Source: Syntrophomonadaceae bacterium (GTDB taxonomy: Bacteria > Bacillota > Syntrophomonadia > Syntrophomonadales > Syntrophomonadaceae). Taken from it: 50,959 bases of DNA. The notes below the pieces were generated by a model, which searched no databases, was not told the DNA's origin, and saw only the letters and a list, made by a program, of their open reading frames with translations. Shown here piece after piece: positions 17,499 through 25,340 of the stretch. The position numbers and the translations under genes are program-made. The first letter of the stretch is position 1. Every line of letters begins with the position of its first letter. The stretch covers positions 1-50,959 of the forward strand of contig JAAYNQ010000027.1 of the NCBI GenBank assembly GCA_012520725.1, written 5' to 3'.

Positions 17499-18025
17499 AA
17501 AAAAGCGGTTTAGGAAAGATCATCTATACCCAGGAACAGATCCAGCAGCGCATAGCTGAAGTGGCACAAGAAATAACCCGGGACTATCAGGGTAAGGATC
17601 TAATAGTGATAAGTGTTCTGAAAGGGTCTTTATATTTTGTAGCCGATTTGACCAGGCAGCTAAATATCCCTGTAAAGATTGATTTTCTTTCCATTGGGGT
17701 TTCTCCAGAAGCCAGCAGCAAACCAGGAGCGGTACGCTTTACCAAGGATCTGGACATCAGCTTGACTGGACGCCATGTACTGCTGGTAGAAGATGTGATC
17801 GGCACCGGACTGACCCTGGGCTATATTTGTCAGCATTTAGAATCTTCCCGGCCAGCTTCATTAAAAATCTGTACTCTGCTGGATAACCCGGCTGAGCGAT
17901 TAATCACCATTAATATACACTATCGTTGCTTTGTAATGCCCGATGTCTTTTTGGTGGGTTATGGTCTGGATTATAAAGAAGAATACCGCAATCTTCCTTA
18001 TATAGCAGAGTTCCGGCCGGGGTAA
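17495..18025 (+). CDS. divergent hypoxanthine phosphoribosyltransferase-like protein
   Basis: 176 residues, normal bacterial HPRT length. LKGSLYF (residues 42-48), the PRPP loop VLLVEDVIGTGLTL (95-108) and FLVGYGLDYKEEYRNLPYI are clear type I phosphoribosyltransferase/HPRT signatures. However, the catalytic Asp expected in ED-I-I-D-TG is Gly103 (codon GGC), the flexible loop lacks the usual Ser-Tyr pair (FLSIGVSPEASSK), and the purine-contacting Lys before the DY-V-GF element seems replaced. An enzyme with altered specificity, or a non-catalytic nucleotide sensor, is therefore possible. It is coupled to the kinase/nuclease fusion upstream. A canonical hpt is probably elsewhere in the genome. 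Confidence 0.82.
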   Translation: MKKSGLGKIIYTQEQIQQRIAEVAQEITRDYQGKDLIVISVLKGSLYFVADLTRQLNIPVKIDFLSIGVSPEASSKPGAVRFTKDLDISLTGRHVLLVEDVIGTGLTLGYICQHLESSRPASLKICTLLDNPAERLITINIHYRCFVMPDVFLVGYGLDYKEEYRNLPYIAEFRPG

Positions 18026-18160
18026 GATCTTTTTGACCATACGGAATCACCCACCTTTATTGTTTGCTTATCGCCTGCCACAAATAAAACATCCCTCTTA
18101 TATCTTAAACAATATGCTCTAGCACTACCCGGAATTTGTAAAAGGAAAGCTTTCCAAATT

Positions 18161-18187
18161 GTAGGGGTTGTCTTCGACGGCCACCCC
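18161..18187. repeat. degenerate copy of a GTAGGGG...TCTTCGAC palindrome
   Basis: GTAGGGGTTGTCTTCGACGG followed by CCACCCC. It is a mutated version of the perfect palindrome at 20133-20153 and lies in a 320-base gap that otherwise shows no gene. Confidence 0.55.
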
Positions 18188-18345
18188 TTGCAAGGGTTGG
18201 GTAATTTACAACACTGGGTTAATTGAGATAATCCTTTTCCTGTGACCTACTATATTTATGAATGCTTTTCTGGTATTAAACTCACTTCCCTTGCACATCA
18301 TAAACTTGTGAACAAAGTACAAATAAACGAAGGTGGTGTAACTTA

Positions 18346-18552
18346 ATGGCGGAAAGCAGAGTTCAAATCCTGAGCAAAGGACCAGTCATTGTGGCTGGAC
18401 ATGTAGACGTAGTTGATGACAATGGTAAAAGTATACGGCGGCAGGAACCGATGGCCATATGTCGTTGCGGTCAATCACAGAATATGCCATTCTGTGACGG
18501 GATCAGCGAAGGCCATATGAAGGTATGCAGCCGGGCGGAAGGCATCTTATAA
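18346..18552 (+). CDS. CDGSH-type iron-sulfur protein (atypical spacing)
   Basis: 68 residues. The core CRCGQSQNMPFCDG matches the CDGSH consensus C-x-C-x2-S-x3-P-x-C-D-G, which binds a [2Fe-2S] cluster with three Cys and one His. The His normally comes two residues after the Gly; here the sequence is CDGISEGH, so the nearest His is displaced by three. It may still be the ligand through a longer loop. These small proteins act in redox or iron-sulfur handling. ATG preceded by GAAGGTGGT. Monocistronic, between palindromic-repeat DNA and the DUF3189 cluster. Confidence 0.78.
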   Translation: MAESRVQILSKGPVIVAGHVDVVDDNGKSIRRQEPMAICRCGQSQNMPFCDGISEGHMKVCSRAEGIL

Positions 18553-18676
18553 GATATTAAGATCTGGGCCAGATGGCGCTGCAATGCTGATTAAGCATGA
18601 AGGCTAATCTCGCTATTTACTATTTATCAAACATTAATCCAGATGAACGGGGAATACATTAAGGAGCGTAATAGCA

Positions 18677-18871
18677 TTGGATGAGAGAGATGTGATTAAA
18701 TCTGCCATTTATCATATTAACGAAGCAAAAAAAGGTATTGAAAACACCTTCGGCAATGTCTCCAGTCCTGACTCCCAGGCAGAATTGGAACGGGCTTACC
18801 AGACATTAGAAGACAGTCTCCGACATTGCCGGGGTGTTTTCGGCACCTCGTCTAGCAGACAAATGCAATAA
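18677..18871 (+). CDS. small helical protein, paralogue of the gene at 19931
   Basis: 64 residues, all predicted helix by composition (VIKSAIYHINEAKKGIENTF, ERAYQTLEDSLRHC). TTG start ten bases after AAGGAG, the same layout as its paralogue. Aligned with the 58-residue protein at 19931-20107 it shares MD-x-R, S-x-I-x-HIN-x-AK-x-x-IEN, a central EL-x-x-A-x-x-x-L-x-x-S, and HC near the end. Function unknown. The two paralogues bracket a pair of DUF3189 genes, all on the plus strand, so a four-gene unit is likely. Confidence 0.65.
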   Translation: MDERDVIKSAIYHINEAKKGIENTFGNVSSPDSQAELERAYQTLEDSLRHCRGVFGTSSSRQMQ

Positions 18872-18966
18872 TAGGCGAGGCCCGTTTCCTGTAGAGGAAA
18901 TAAGGCAGATGCCAATTGCCTTTATTCAGGTTCTTGGACCAACACTATGAAGCGAGGGGATAGCTT

Positions 18967-19422
18967 ATACAACGGATAATATATTTTGATTACGGTGGCA
19001 GTCATTCATCGGTTATTGCCGCCTGTCTCCATGCTGGAAGACTCAGTCCCAATGAATTGCCGGACCGGAATACTCTGATGGCTATGCCTTATTTTGATAA
19101 AACTAGCGCAGAAGACTTTGGCAAGTTGAAATTAGTGGGTACTGATGATTATGGCAATGAAATCTATAGCCTAGGGACCCAGGATAATAATTTGGGTAAT
19201 TTATTGGAAGATTTGGCTAGCATACAAGGCTTATCTGATCAGTATGTATTTATAAGCACCTCTCCTTATATCAACATGATCTTACGAATAGGGGGATGGT
19301 TGTCTCGTTCGGCTTCACTTCCATTTCTCGGACGTCCCCTGGTAATCAAAGGCTTAAGACAGTCCTTTCCTCAACTCTGCTCACTGCTTGGTTCCCCCAT
19401 GGCAGGAGGCACAGTATCATGA
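18967..19422 (+). CDS. DUF3189 family protein, first copy (apparent ATA start)
   Basis: About 151 residues if read from the ATA at 18967. DUF3189 begins with a IIYFDYGG-SHSS motif and a later PYFDKT; both are here, the first of them at 18976-19008, upstream of every ATG, GTG or TTG in the frame. AGGGGA at 18955-18960 lies six bases before the ATA, exactly where a start codon is expected; the downstream TTG at 19057 would delete the most conserved part of the family. So translation from ATA, or an ATG-to-ATA change, is inferred. The function of DUF3189 is unknown. The stop overlaps the next gene by ATGA. Confidence 0.75.
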   Translation: MQRIIYFDYGGSHSSVIAACLHAGRLSPNELPDRNTLMAMPYFDKTSAEDFGKLKLVGTDDYGNEIYSLGTQDNNLGNLLEDLASIQGLSDQYVFISTSPYINMILRIGGWLSRSASLPFLGRPLVIKGLRQSFPQLCSLLGSPMAGGTVS

Positions 19423-19898
19423 AAATACTAATGGTGGGCAAAACCGGAGTATTCGATACCTTGGCCGTGGCCCTAGGGTATTTGAACCAAACGGATATTG
19501 CCTGTTACTCATATTTTGGAGATCTTGCTACCGAGAAGGCCAGGAGAATACTGGAGGTAGGAGAAGAGCAAGGACATAAAGTTTTTATAGTCAACCATAA
19601 AAATCCCAGGATAATAATGGAAATCAATCATGAGTTGGCTACCCTTTCCGGTCTGGGTGAACAGGAAAGCCTGCAAGTCATTCCCCTTTCAATAGCTGGA
19701 GAAAACCTGTCCTGGCTTTTGATAAAACTGGCTAGCCTCCCCCTGCTTGGGAAGTTGTTTTTAAACTGGGCGAAAAGGAGAACTCAAAACCGCCTGCCTT
19801 TTCTACTAAAGCTTGGCCAGGATTTATACAGAAATTATGCTGTAAACTCCCGGGAGAGAAAAGAAATGATAGCCGCTGCGAAACCAATTCACAAATAA
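19419..19898 (+). CDS. DUF3189-like protein, second copy
   Basis: 159 residues starting MKILMVGKTGVFDTLAVALG, then IACYSYFGDLATEKARRIL and VFIVNHK. The layout resembles the DUF3189 protein just upstream (short Rossmann-like N-terminus, a YFGD segment in place of PYFDKT, a hydrophobic C-terminal third including SWLLIKLASLPLLGKLF), so I take it as a divergent paralogue. The ATG overlaps the upstream stop (ATGA), and GGCAGGAGGC supplies a ribosome binding site. Role unknown. Confidence 0.65.
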   Translation: MKILMVGKTGVFDTLAVALGYLNQTDIACYSYFGDLATEKARRILEVGEEQGHKVFIVNHKNPRIIMEINHELATLSGLGEQESLQVIPLSIAGENLSWLLIKLASLPLLGKLFLNWAKRRTQNRLPFLLKLGQDLYRNYAVNSRERKEMIAAAKPIHK

Positions 19899-19930
19899 AA
19901 GACCAAGTATTATAAGGAGATGACAGCATT

Positions 19931-20107
19931 ATGGATCAAAGATCAACGGTACAATCGGTTATATCGCATATAAATATGGCTAAAAGAGAAATCGAAAACT
20001 TCCCCAGAAGCGGTTTAAGTAAAAAATCTATCACTGAACTGGACCAGGCTCACAAATCTCTTAATGAGTCTATAAATCACTGTACTATTGCTATGCAGAA
20101 TTTGTAA
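19931..20107 (+). CDS. small helical protein, paralogue of the gene at 18677
   Basis: 58 residues: ATG 19931, TAA 20105-20107. It starts MDQRSTVQSVISHINMAKRE and ends near SINHCTIAMQNL. It has the same AAGGAG-to-start layout (11 bases) and the same HIN-x-AK, IEN and HC positions as the protein at 18677-18871. Two short helices are expected. Too short for most gene finders, but homology to a neighbour supports it. Function unknown. Confidence 0.65.
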   Translation: MDQRSTVQSVISHINMAKREIENFPRSGLSKKSITELDQAHKSLNESINHCTIAMQNL

Positions 20108-20130
20108 GTATGGAGACTGCTGTTCAGGTT

Positions 20131-20340
20131 GGTAGGGGCGGTCTTCGACCGCCAGCACGGGCCTCTTATGACATTTTGTCGTACTGGCAGGCCGCATCGA
20201 TGTTATGTGATTTGACACGGGCGGTTTGACACGGGCGGTATTTCATTGAAGCGACGGGCGGGCGAGCGCAGCTCGCCCCTACGCTTTGCAACGTTATTTT
20301 AAGGCTTGAGCTAAGGCGGGGCTGTCTTTGACTGCCCCTA
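20131..20340. repeat. cluster of short GC-rich palindromes (REP-like)
   Basis: GGCGGTC-TTC-GACCGCC (20137-20153, preceded by GTAGG), GGGCGAGC-GCA-GCTCGCCC (20260-20278, followed by CTAC), and GGGGC-TGTCTTTGACT-GCCCC (20318-20338, followed by TAG). ACACGGGCGG occurs twice between them (20216-20240). GTAGGGG on one side or CCCCTA(C) on the other is shared. They resemble the dispersed GTAGGGGCG palindromes seen in many Clostridia. They fill the gap between convergent genes and may also act as a transcription barrier. Confidence 0.7.
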
Positions 20341-20344
20341 GATT

Positions 20345-23011
20345 TTATTGAATGGCGCTTCCCACTGCAGGCATAAACGCCGGTTTGTCTTGTAATATAC
20401 TTATGGGCTGCACAACATCCATATACTTTTGCACTAATTGAAAAGCAGGAGCAAATTTTTCATAAAACATTATGATCAGGTCTCCTGATCGGGCGTTATC
20501 CATTGCATTTTGCAGTGCTTCCAACTCATCGTTAATAATCACCACTTCTTTTTCCTCAGCTCCTCCGCTGATCGCTCCATGATACAAAATACCTGCCACA
20601 TGACCTGGAGCCCTGCCTCTCAGGTCTCTATCTTCCTTAATATATATTCGATCGAAAAACTGTCCCGATATTTTTCCCACATTAAATATGGCTTGCTCGC
20701 TACGATCCCCTGGCATGCCAATAACCCCAACCAGTCTCCTGGCAGACAAGGTGCTGGCAAATTGAGTGATTGATTGATAGGCCTTTTCATTATGACCGTA
20801 ATCCAATAGAACTTGAAAATCCCCCAGGTCAAAAAGGTTAAACCTGCCTTGGTTGCTTAAAGGATCAGATTTAAAGGAGCTTAAACCCAACCTTATTATT
20901 GAGTTTGGTACATCCAAGGCCCATAGGCCGGCGCTAGCAGCCAGACAATTTTCTATATTGGCAAGGGCTCTCCCCTGGAAAGTGATGGGTATTTCATGAA
21001 TCCCCATCAATGGCATTCTATTTATTCCGTTATATAGGTAAATGATAGCGTTTTCAAGCAGTACCGCCCGACCGCCTTCTTTGATATGGTGCTCAATCAA
21101 AGGATTATTATTAACTTGGGAAAATAAAAGCAGCTTGGATTTTACCCGTGGTAATATGCTTTCGCACATACTGTCATCGGCATTTAAAACCGCATAGCCG
21201 TCAGCTTTAACCGCTTCAACCACCAGGGATTTAACAAAAGCCAGATCTTCCAGGCTTTTTACTCCATCCAGTCCTAAATGGTCATCACTTATGTTTACAA
21301 TTATGCCTACGTCAGCCAAATCATAAGCTAAACCCTGGCGTATAATACCTCCTCTGGCCGTCTCCAAAACCGCTGCTTCCACCTCTCGGTTATAGAGTAT
21401 GGAGCGGGCACTTATAGGGCCAGTATTATCCCCTTCGGAAATGCACTCATCACCGATATAGGTTCCGCTGGAGCATGTCATACCTACCTTTTTGCCGGTC
21501 AGGGACATGACATGGCTGATTAACCTGGTTACCGTTGTTTTACCATTGGTACCGGTAATAGAAATGATAGGGATAGAGGAGGGGGTTCCTGCTGGGTACA
21601 TATTATCCAAAATATTGGCCGCTACATTTCTGCCTTCACCTTCCAGAGGTTGAAGATGCATTCTAAGACCAGGTGCAGCATTGACTTCAATAATTGCCCC
21701 ATAGCCTGGGCTTATACTTCTGGAAATATCATCCGCTACCATATCTATCCCTGCTACTTCCAGCCCAATTATCCGGGCTGCCTTTATTGCGATAGCTTTG
21801 TTGTCCGGATGTATTTCCCGGGTACAGTCTCTTGCTGTGCCGCCGGTACTGAGATTTCCATTAGCCCTTAATAGTACCACCTGCCCCAAAGGAGGAACGT
21901 AATCACTGCTCAGTCCAACTTTATCAAGATATTCTCTGGAAACAGAATCAATTTGGATTTCGGTCATGGCCTTTTCATGCCCTTTGCCCCGGAACGGCTT
22001 TGAATTCTCCAATTCTACCAACTCCGCCAGGGAATGAATTCCGTCACCGGTTACTGAAGGAGGTCGGCGTTCCGCCACCCCCACTACCTGGTCACCAACT
22101 ACTAGAACCCGATAGTCTTTTCCCCAAATATGTTTCTCCACTATGACCCTTTTCCGGTATAGGCTGGCAGCACGGTAAGCCTTGCGTACCCCTGTTTCGT
22201 TTTCAATGTTGACCGTAACTCCCTTGCCCTGATTACCATCCCAGGGCTTTATAGTAACCGGATAAGCTATTTGTTCCGCCAAAACTACTGCTGCTTCCTC
22301 TGAATCGGCAATACCACCCTCAGGAACCGGAATATTGTTTTCCTGCAAGAGGCATTTTACCAGGTGTTTATTTTTGGCCAAATCAACTGCTATGCTGCTG
22401 GTGCTATCCGGCAGTGAAGCTTCAATAAAACGCATATACTTGCCATAACCCAGCTGTAACAGACTGTCCTCCCCCAAACGTCGCACCGGAATTTGACGCC
22501 GTCTGGCCTCATTCCATATAGCTCTGGTGCTGGGACCTAAATCGCTGTCCAGGGAACGTCGCTGCAGTTGTCTCAATATTGCTTCTATACTATCGCTTTC
22601 CCCACTAACCAAGGCCAAGACGATTTTGGCCGCAGCATAGCCAAAATTCATGGCACAGGCCTGGTTAATGTACTCATAGATAATATGGTATAAATCCGGC
22701 TCCTGAAAAACCCTAGTTTTGCCAAAATAAACATCATAACCCATCAGGCACTGCAATTCTATAGCCAGGTGTTCGGTAACGTGGGACACCAGGGTTCCTT
22801 CCTGCAAGCGCTCTACAAAACCTCCTGGGTAACCCGGTGAACAATAATGCTTATTTAATCCGGGAAAGAATTCCAGGAGTTTTTCATTGAAACCCGGCAA
22901 TTCTTTGGTAAATCTATTGCTCAAATAACCTAAATCAACTGTCATCCTAATTACTGGTTTGTGACTATAAATGTTCCGTCCTTGATAGTCTCGCATACTG
23001 ACTATTTCCAT
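20345..23011 (-). CDS. cphA: cyanophycin synthetase
   Basis: 888 residues, the family length. N-terminal domain (1-210) with the CphA-specific LGYLSNRFTKELPGF and VSHVTEHLAIELQ; an ATP-grasp domain (about 215-475) with PVTIKPWDGNQGKGVTVNI and IIEVNAAPGLRMH; a Mur-ligase-like domain from about 480 with P-loop GTNGKTT at 487-493, LETARGGIIRQGL and LLDYGHN. CphA polymerises aspartate and arginine with ATP into multi-L-arginyl-poly-L-aspartate granules in the cytoplasm: the ATP-grasp part adds Asp, the Mur-like part adds Arg. GAAAGGA lies ten bases before the ATG. It follows cyanophycinase on the same strand with a 26-base gap, so synthesis and breakdown genes are cotranscribed. Confidence 0.96.
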   Translation of the reverse strand: MEIVSMRDYQGRNIYSHKPVIRMTVDLGYLSNRFTKELPGFNEKLLEFFPGLNKHYCSPGYPGGFVERLQEGTLVSHVTEHLAIELQCLMGYDVYFGKTRVFQEPDLYHIIYEYINQACAMNFGYAAAKIVLALVSGESDSIEAILRQLQRRSLDSDLGPSTRAIWNEARRRQIPVRRLGEDSLLQLGYGKYMRFIEASLPDSTSSIAVDLAKNKHLVKCLLQENNIPVPEGGIADSEEAAVVLAEQIAYPVTIKPWDGNQGKGVTVNIENETGVRKAYRAASLYRKRVIVEKHIWGKDYRVLVVGDQVVGVAERRPPSVTGDGIHSLAELVELENSKPFRGKGHEKAMTEIQIDSVSREYLDKVGLSSDYVPPLGQVVLLRANGNLSTGGTARDCTREIHPDNKAIAIKAARIIGLEVAGIDMVADDISRSISPGYGAIIEVNAAPGLRMHLQPLEGEGRNVAANILDNMYPAGTPSSIPIISITGTNGKTTVTRLISHVMSLTGKKVGMTCSSGTYIGDECISEGDNTGPISARSILYNREVEAAVLETARGGIIRQGLAYDLADVGIIVNISDDHLGLDGVKSLEDLAFVKSLVVEAVKADGYAVLNADDSMCESILPRVKSKLLLFSQVNNNPLIEHHIKEGGRAVLLENAIIYLYNGINRMPLMGIHEIPITFQGRALANIENCLAASAGLWALDVPNSIIRLGLSSFKSDPLSNQGRFNLFDLGDFQVLLDYGHNEKAYQSITQFASTLSARRLVGVIGMPGDRSEQAIFNVGKISGQFFDRIYIKEDRDLRGRAPGHVAGILYHGAISGGAEEKEVVIINDELEALQNAMDNARSGDLIIMFYEKFAPAFQLVQKYMDVVQPISILQDKPAFMPAVGSAIQ

Positions 23012-23037
23012 ACTAGTTATGTCCTTTCACAAGCATA

Positions 23038-23844
23038 TTAGTGTAATCTCAGCACTTCACGCCGCTTAAGATCGAAGCCATATCCCTTGGATAAGACATG
23101 GATTTCGGCACTGCTTATCGCCAAAATTTCATTGGGATTGGTTTCCGAAACATTGCTGCTCTTAATATTACTGCCGTCTATAAGGGTAACTGCATTGCTA
23201 CCCAAGACTTCAAAATACTCCTCCGGAAAAACCCGTATGGCTGTGTCTTCATCGATACCAATTCCCAAAATACCTGGGTTCTCAGCCACTCCGCAAAGCA
23301 GTCGGCCCAATCTCCCTCTTTGGTCAAAATGCTGGTCAATTATTACCCCTTCCAGGAAGTTCAGGCCTGGGGCCATCTTCAAGGTGCATTTCCTGGCCGC
23401 ATCATTGCTATTTCCTTCAACAATCATGGTACCGCTCATAGCGGAAGCACCTGCACTGGTACCGGCTACTGCTGTTCCCTGCCGGTAAGAATAGTACAAT
23501 TCCCGGTATGCCCTGGAACCTCCTAGAATACTGGTTATCCTCAGTTGGTCTCCCCCGGTAAAAAAGAATCCGGTGCTATCCCTGATTCTATCTGCATATT
23601 CCTGGGAATTAGCATCATCCCGGGTTTTTAAATCCAGGATATCCACATTGCGAGCTCCTAGCCGGGAAAAGACCTCCCGGTACTCTTCCCCTACCTCTGC
23701 ACTTCTTTCGCTGGCAGTGGTAATAATACCTATACGGGCATCTTGGCCCCCCATGGCCTCCAGCACTTCTTCCAGAATACGTTTCTCCCCGTATTTATCT
23801 TCCGCCCCGCCTATAATTATCAAATCACCTTTTCGCTTACCCAT
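23038..23844 (-). CDS. cphB: cyanophycinase
   Basis: 268 residues, a peptidase S51-family exopeptidase that degrades cyanophycin to beta-Asp-Arg dipeptides. The nucleophile elbow GTSAGASAM (Ser130), the preceding FFFTGGDQLRI loop, IIDQHFDQRGR and GIGIDEDTAI are all present as in characterised CphB. Start ATG has AGGGGGA upstream. Position between the dipeptidase and synthetase genes confirms the assignment against other S51 peptidases. Confidence 0.95.
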   Translation of the reverse strand: MGKRKGDLIIIGGAEDKYGEKRILEEVLEAMGGQDARIGIITTASERSAEVGEEYREVFSRLGARNVDILDLKTRDDANSQEYADRIRDSTGFFFTGGDQLRITSILGGSRAYRELYYSYRQGTAVAGTSAGASAMSGTMIVEGNSNDAARKCTLKMAPGLNFLEGVIIDQHFDQRGRLGRLLCGVAENPGILGIGIDEDTAIRVFPEEYFEVLGSNAVTLIDGSNIKSSNVSETNPNEILAISSAEIHVLSKGYGFDLKRREVLRLH

Positions 23845-23877
23845 ATTTTTCCCCCTGACTGTTTGATGAATTTGCTG

Positions 23878-25008
23878 CTATTTTTCATATCGCCCTTTTT
23901 TAATCGCCTTTCCCTCTTCCATCACCACCTCCCCCTTGGCCAGTAAACGGTATATACTCAGGTCTTGCTTCTTTAGGACCAGGATATCCGCATCACTGCC
24001 TGGAAGGAGACAGCCTTTACGTGGATAGATTTTTAAAACCCGGGCCGGATTAATAGTTACAGTTCTAATTAGATCAGCCAAATCCCATTGCTTTTCCCAA
24101 AAAGATTGGCGTATATCCTGCAGAACTTGACTTATATCATTGATTCCCCCATCCGGTGAACTTCCATTCCCATCCGAGGAAATAGTTACCCTGTCCAGGC
24201 CTATACCATTTTCTTTCAAAAGGCTCAGTGATTTGGCTATGCTGTAACCTGCTCTTTCACCTGCAGTCAGATCAACATTTCCTCCCTTTTGCAAAAGCTC
24301 CATTCCCTGACTGAAAAGCTCGGGCTTACGATTGATATGGGTAGGAACAAACATGGAAATAGGAAAATCAGATTCATCAATCAGGCGGAAAAGTGAACTC
24401 AGTCCTTCCTGACCATCGCCTACATGCAAATGCAATATACCAGCCTTGGCTCCCAGCATGCCACCGGCAATGGTTTCCACCGCCAGTGTGCGCAGGTCCT
24501 GCAGGGAAGGATGGTTGGAACGATAATCAGAGATGGCCACTTCTCCCACCCCTATCACCTTGTCCAGCATCACCAGGTCTGAGACCACCCGCCCGGTCAA
24601 AGTCTCAGTAGGACTGCTGTAACTGCCGGTATATATAAATGTAGTAAGTCCCTCGGCTTCCAAGCCCCTGGCTTTGGCCAGCAACCCGGCAATATTACGG
24701 GTTATGTTGTCAAAGCCCAAAACCCCTACCAGGGTAGTTACTCCCGCCTCAAAAATCTCACTGAGCATTAGCTCCGGAATACGGCTCTCCGGTCCCCCTT
24801 CTCCCCCTCCTCCAGTAATGTGCACATGCCCATCAATAATACCAGGACAAATGAAGCAGCCCTGGCAGTCTATTAGCTCGGTATCCCATGGGTTTAGCGG
24901 TGAAATATTAGGTTTGATGCCGCAAATTTTATCCCAAGCTATTAGGATATCGTTTATACCAATATCTTCAGGCACCAAGCAATGACCATTTTTTAATAAT
25001 TTAAACAT
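23878..25008 (-). CDS. iadA: beta-aspartyl dipeptidase (isoaspartyl dipeptidase)
   Basis: 376 residues, an amidohydrolase with GIIDGHVHITGGGGEGGP (metal His61 and His63), HLHVGD (His193/195), PTHINR (His224) and SSDGNGSSPDGG (catalytic Asp). It splits beta-aspartyl dipeptides, including the beta-Asp-Arg released by cyanophycinase, giving free Asp and Arg. At the position of the carboxylated Lys of the E. coli enzyme it has Glu156 (GVGEVAISDYRS), which can bridge the two metals without carboxylation. First gene of a probable iadA-cphB-cphA operon with short gaps. Confidence 0.94.
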   Translation of the reverse strand: MFKLLKNGHCLVPEDIGINDILIAWDKICGIKPNISPLNPWDTELIDCQGCFICPGIIDGHVHITGGGGEGGPESRIPELMLSEIFEAGVTTLVGVLGFDNITRNIAGLLAKARGLEAEGLTTFIYTGSYSSPTETLTGRVVSDLVMLDKVIGVGEVAISDYRSNHPSLQDLRTLAVETIAGGMLGAKAGILHLHVGDGQEGLSSLFRLIDESDFPISMFVPTHINRKPELFSQGMELLQKGGNVDLTAGERAGYSIAKSLSLLKENGIGLDRVTISSDGNGSSPDGGINDISQVLQDIRQSFWEKQWDLADLIRTVTINPARVLKIYPRKGCLLPGSDADILVLKKQDLSIYRLLAKGEVVMEEGKAIKKGRYEK

Positions 25009-25340
25009 GGTTTCTCCATCTCACTTGCTATTTCATAAGATAAATGACTGCCCTTAATCTATCTTTTTCTACTTCTCCATAGATTAAGTTCATGGTTTCG
25101 GCTATGTTTTATCTAATACTTTCATCCGCGGCGGATGCAGCTGGATAATTGAGTTGATTGGTCTCATAATATAAATCTTGCCCGCTTGTTGCCATATGAT
25201 GCATAACCTTTACTGGCACCTTTAACATGCAATCCCATTAATTGGGAAATAAAGAAGGGCATCGAAGCAGCCCGCCGAGCTTGAACTGGCAAGTCCGAGG
25301 GTTAATTTCGATATGCAGCACAGGATCTTAAGAATTGGTA
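25009..25340. other. intergenic region
   Basis: 332 bases between two minus-strand genes. No ORF or strong hairpin recognised. It should contain the promoter of the iadA-cphB-cphA operon. Confidence 0.5.
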
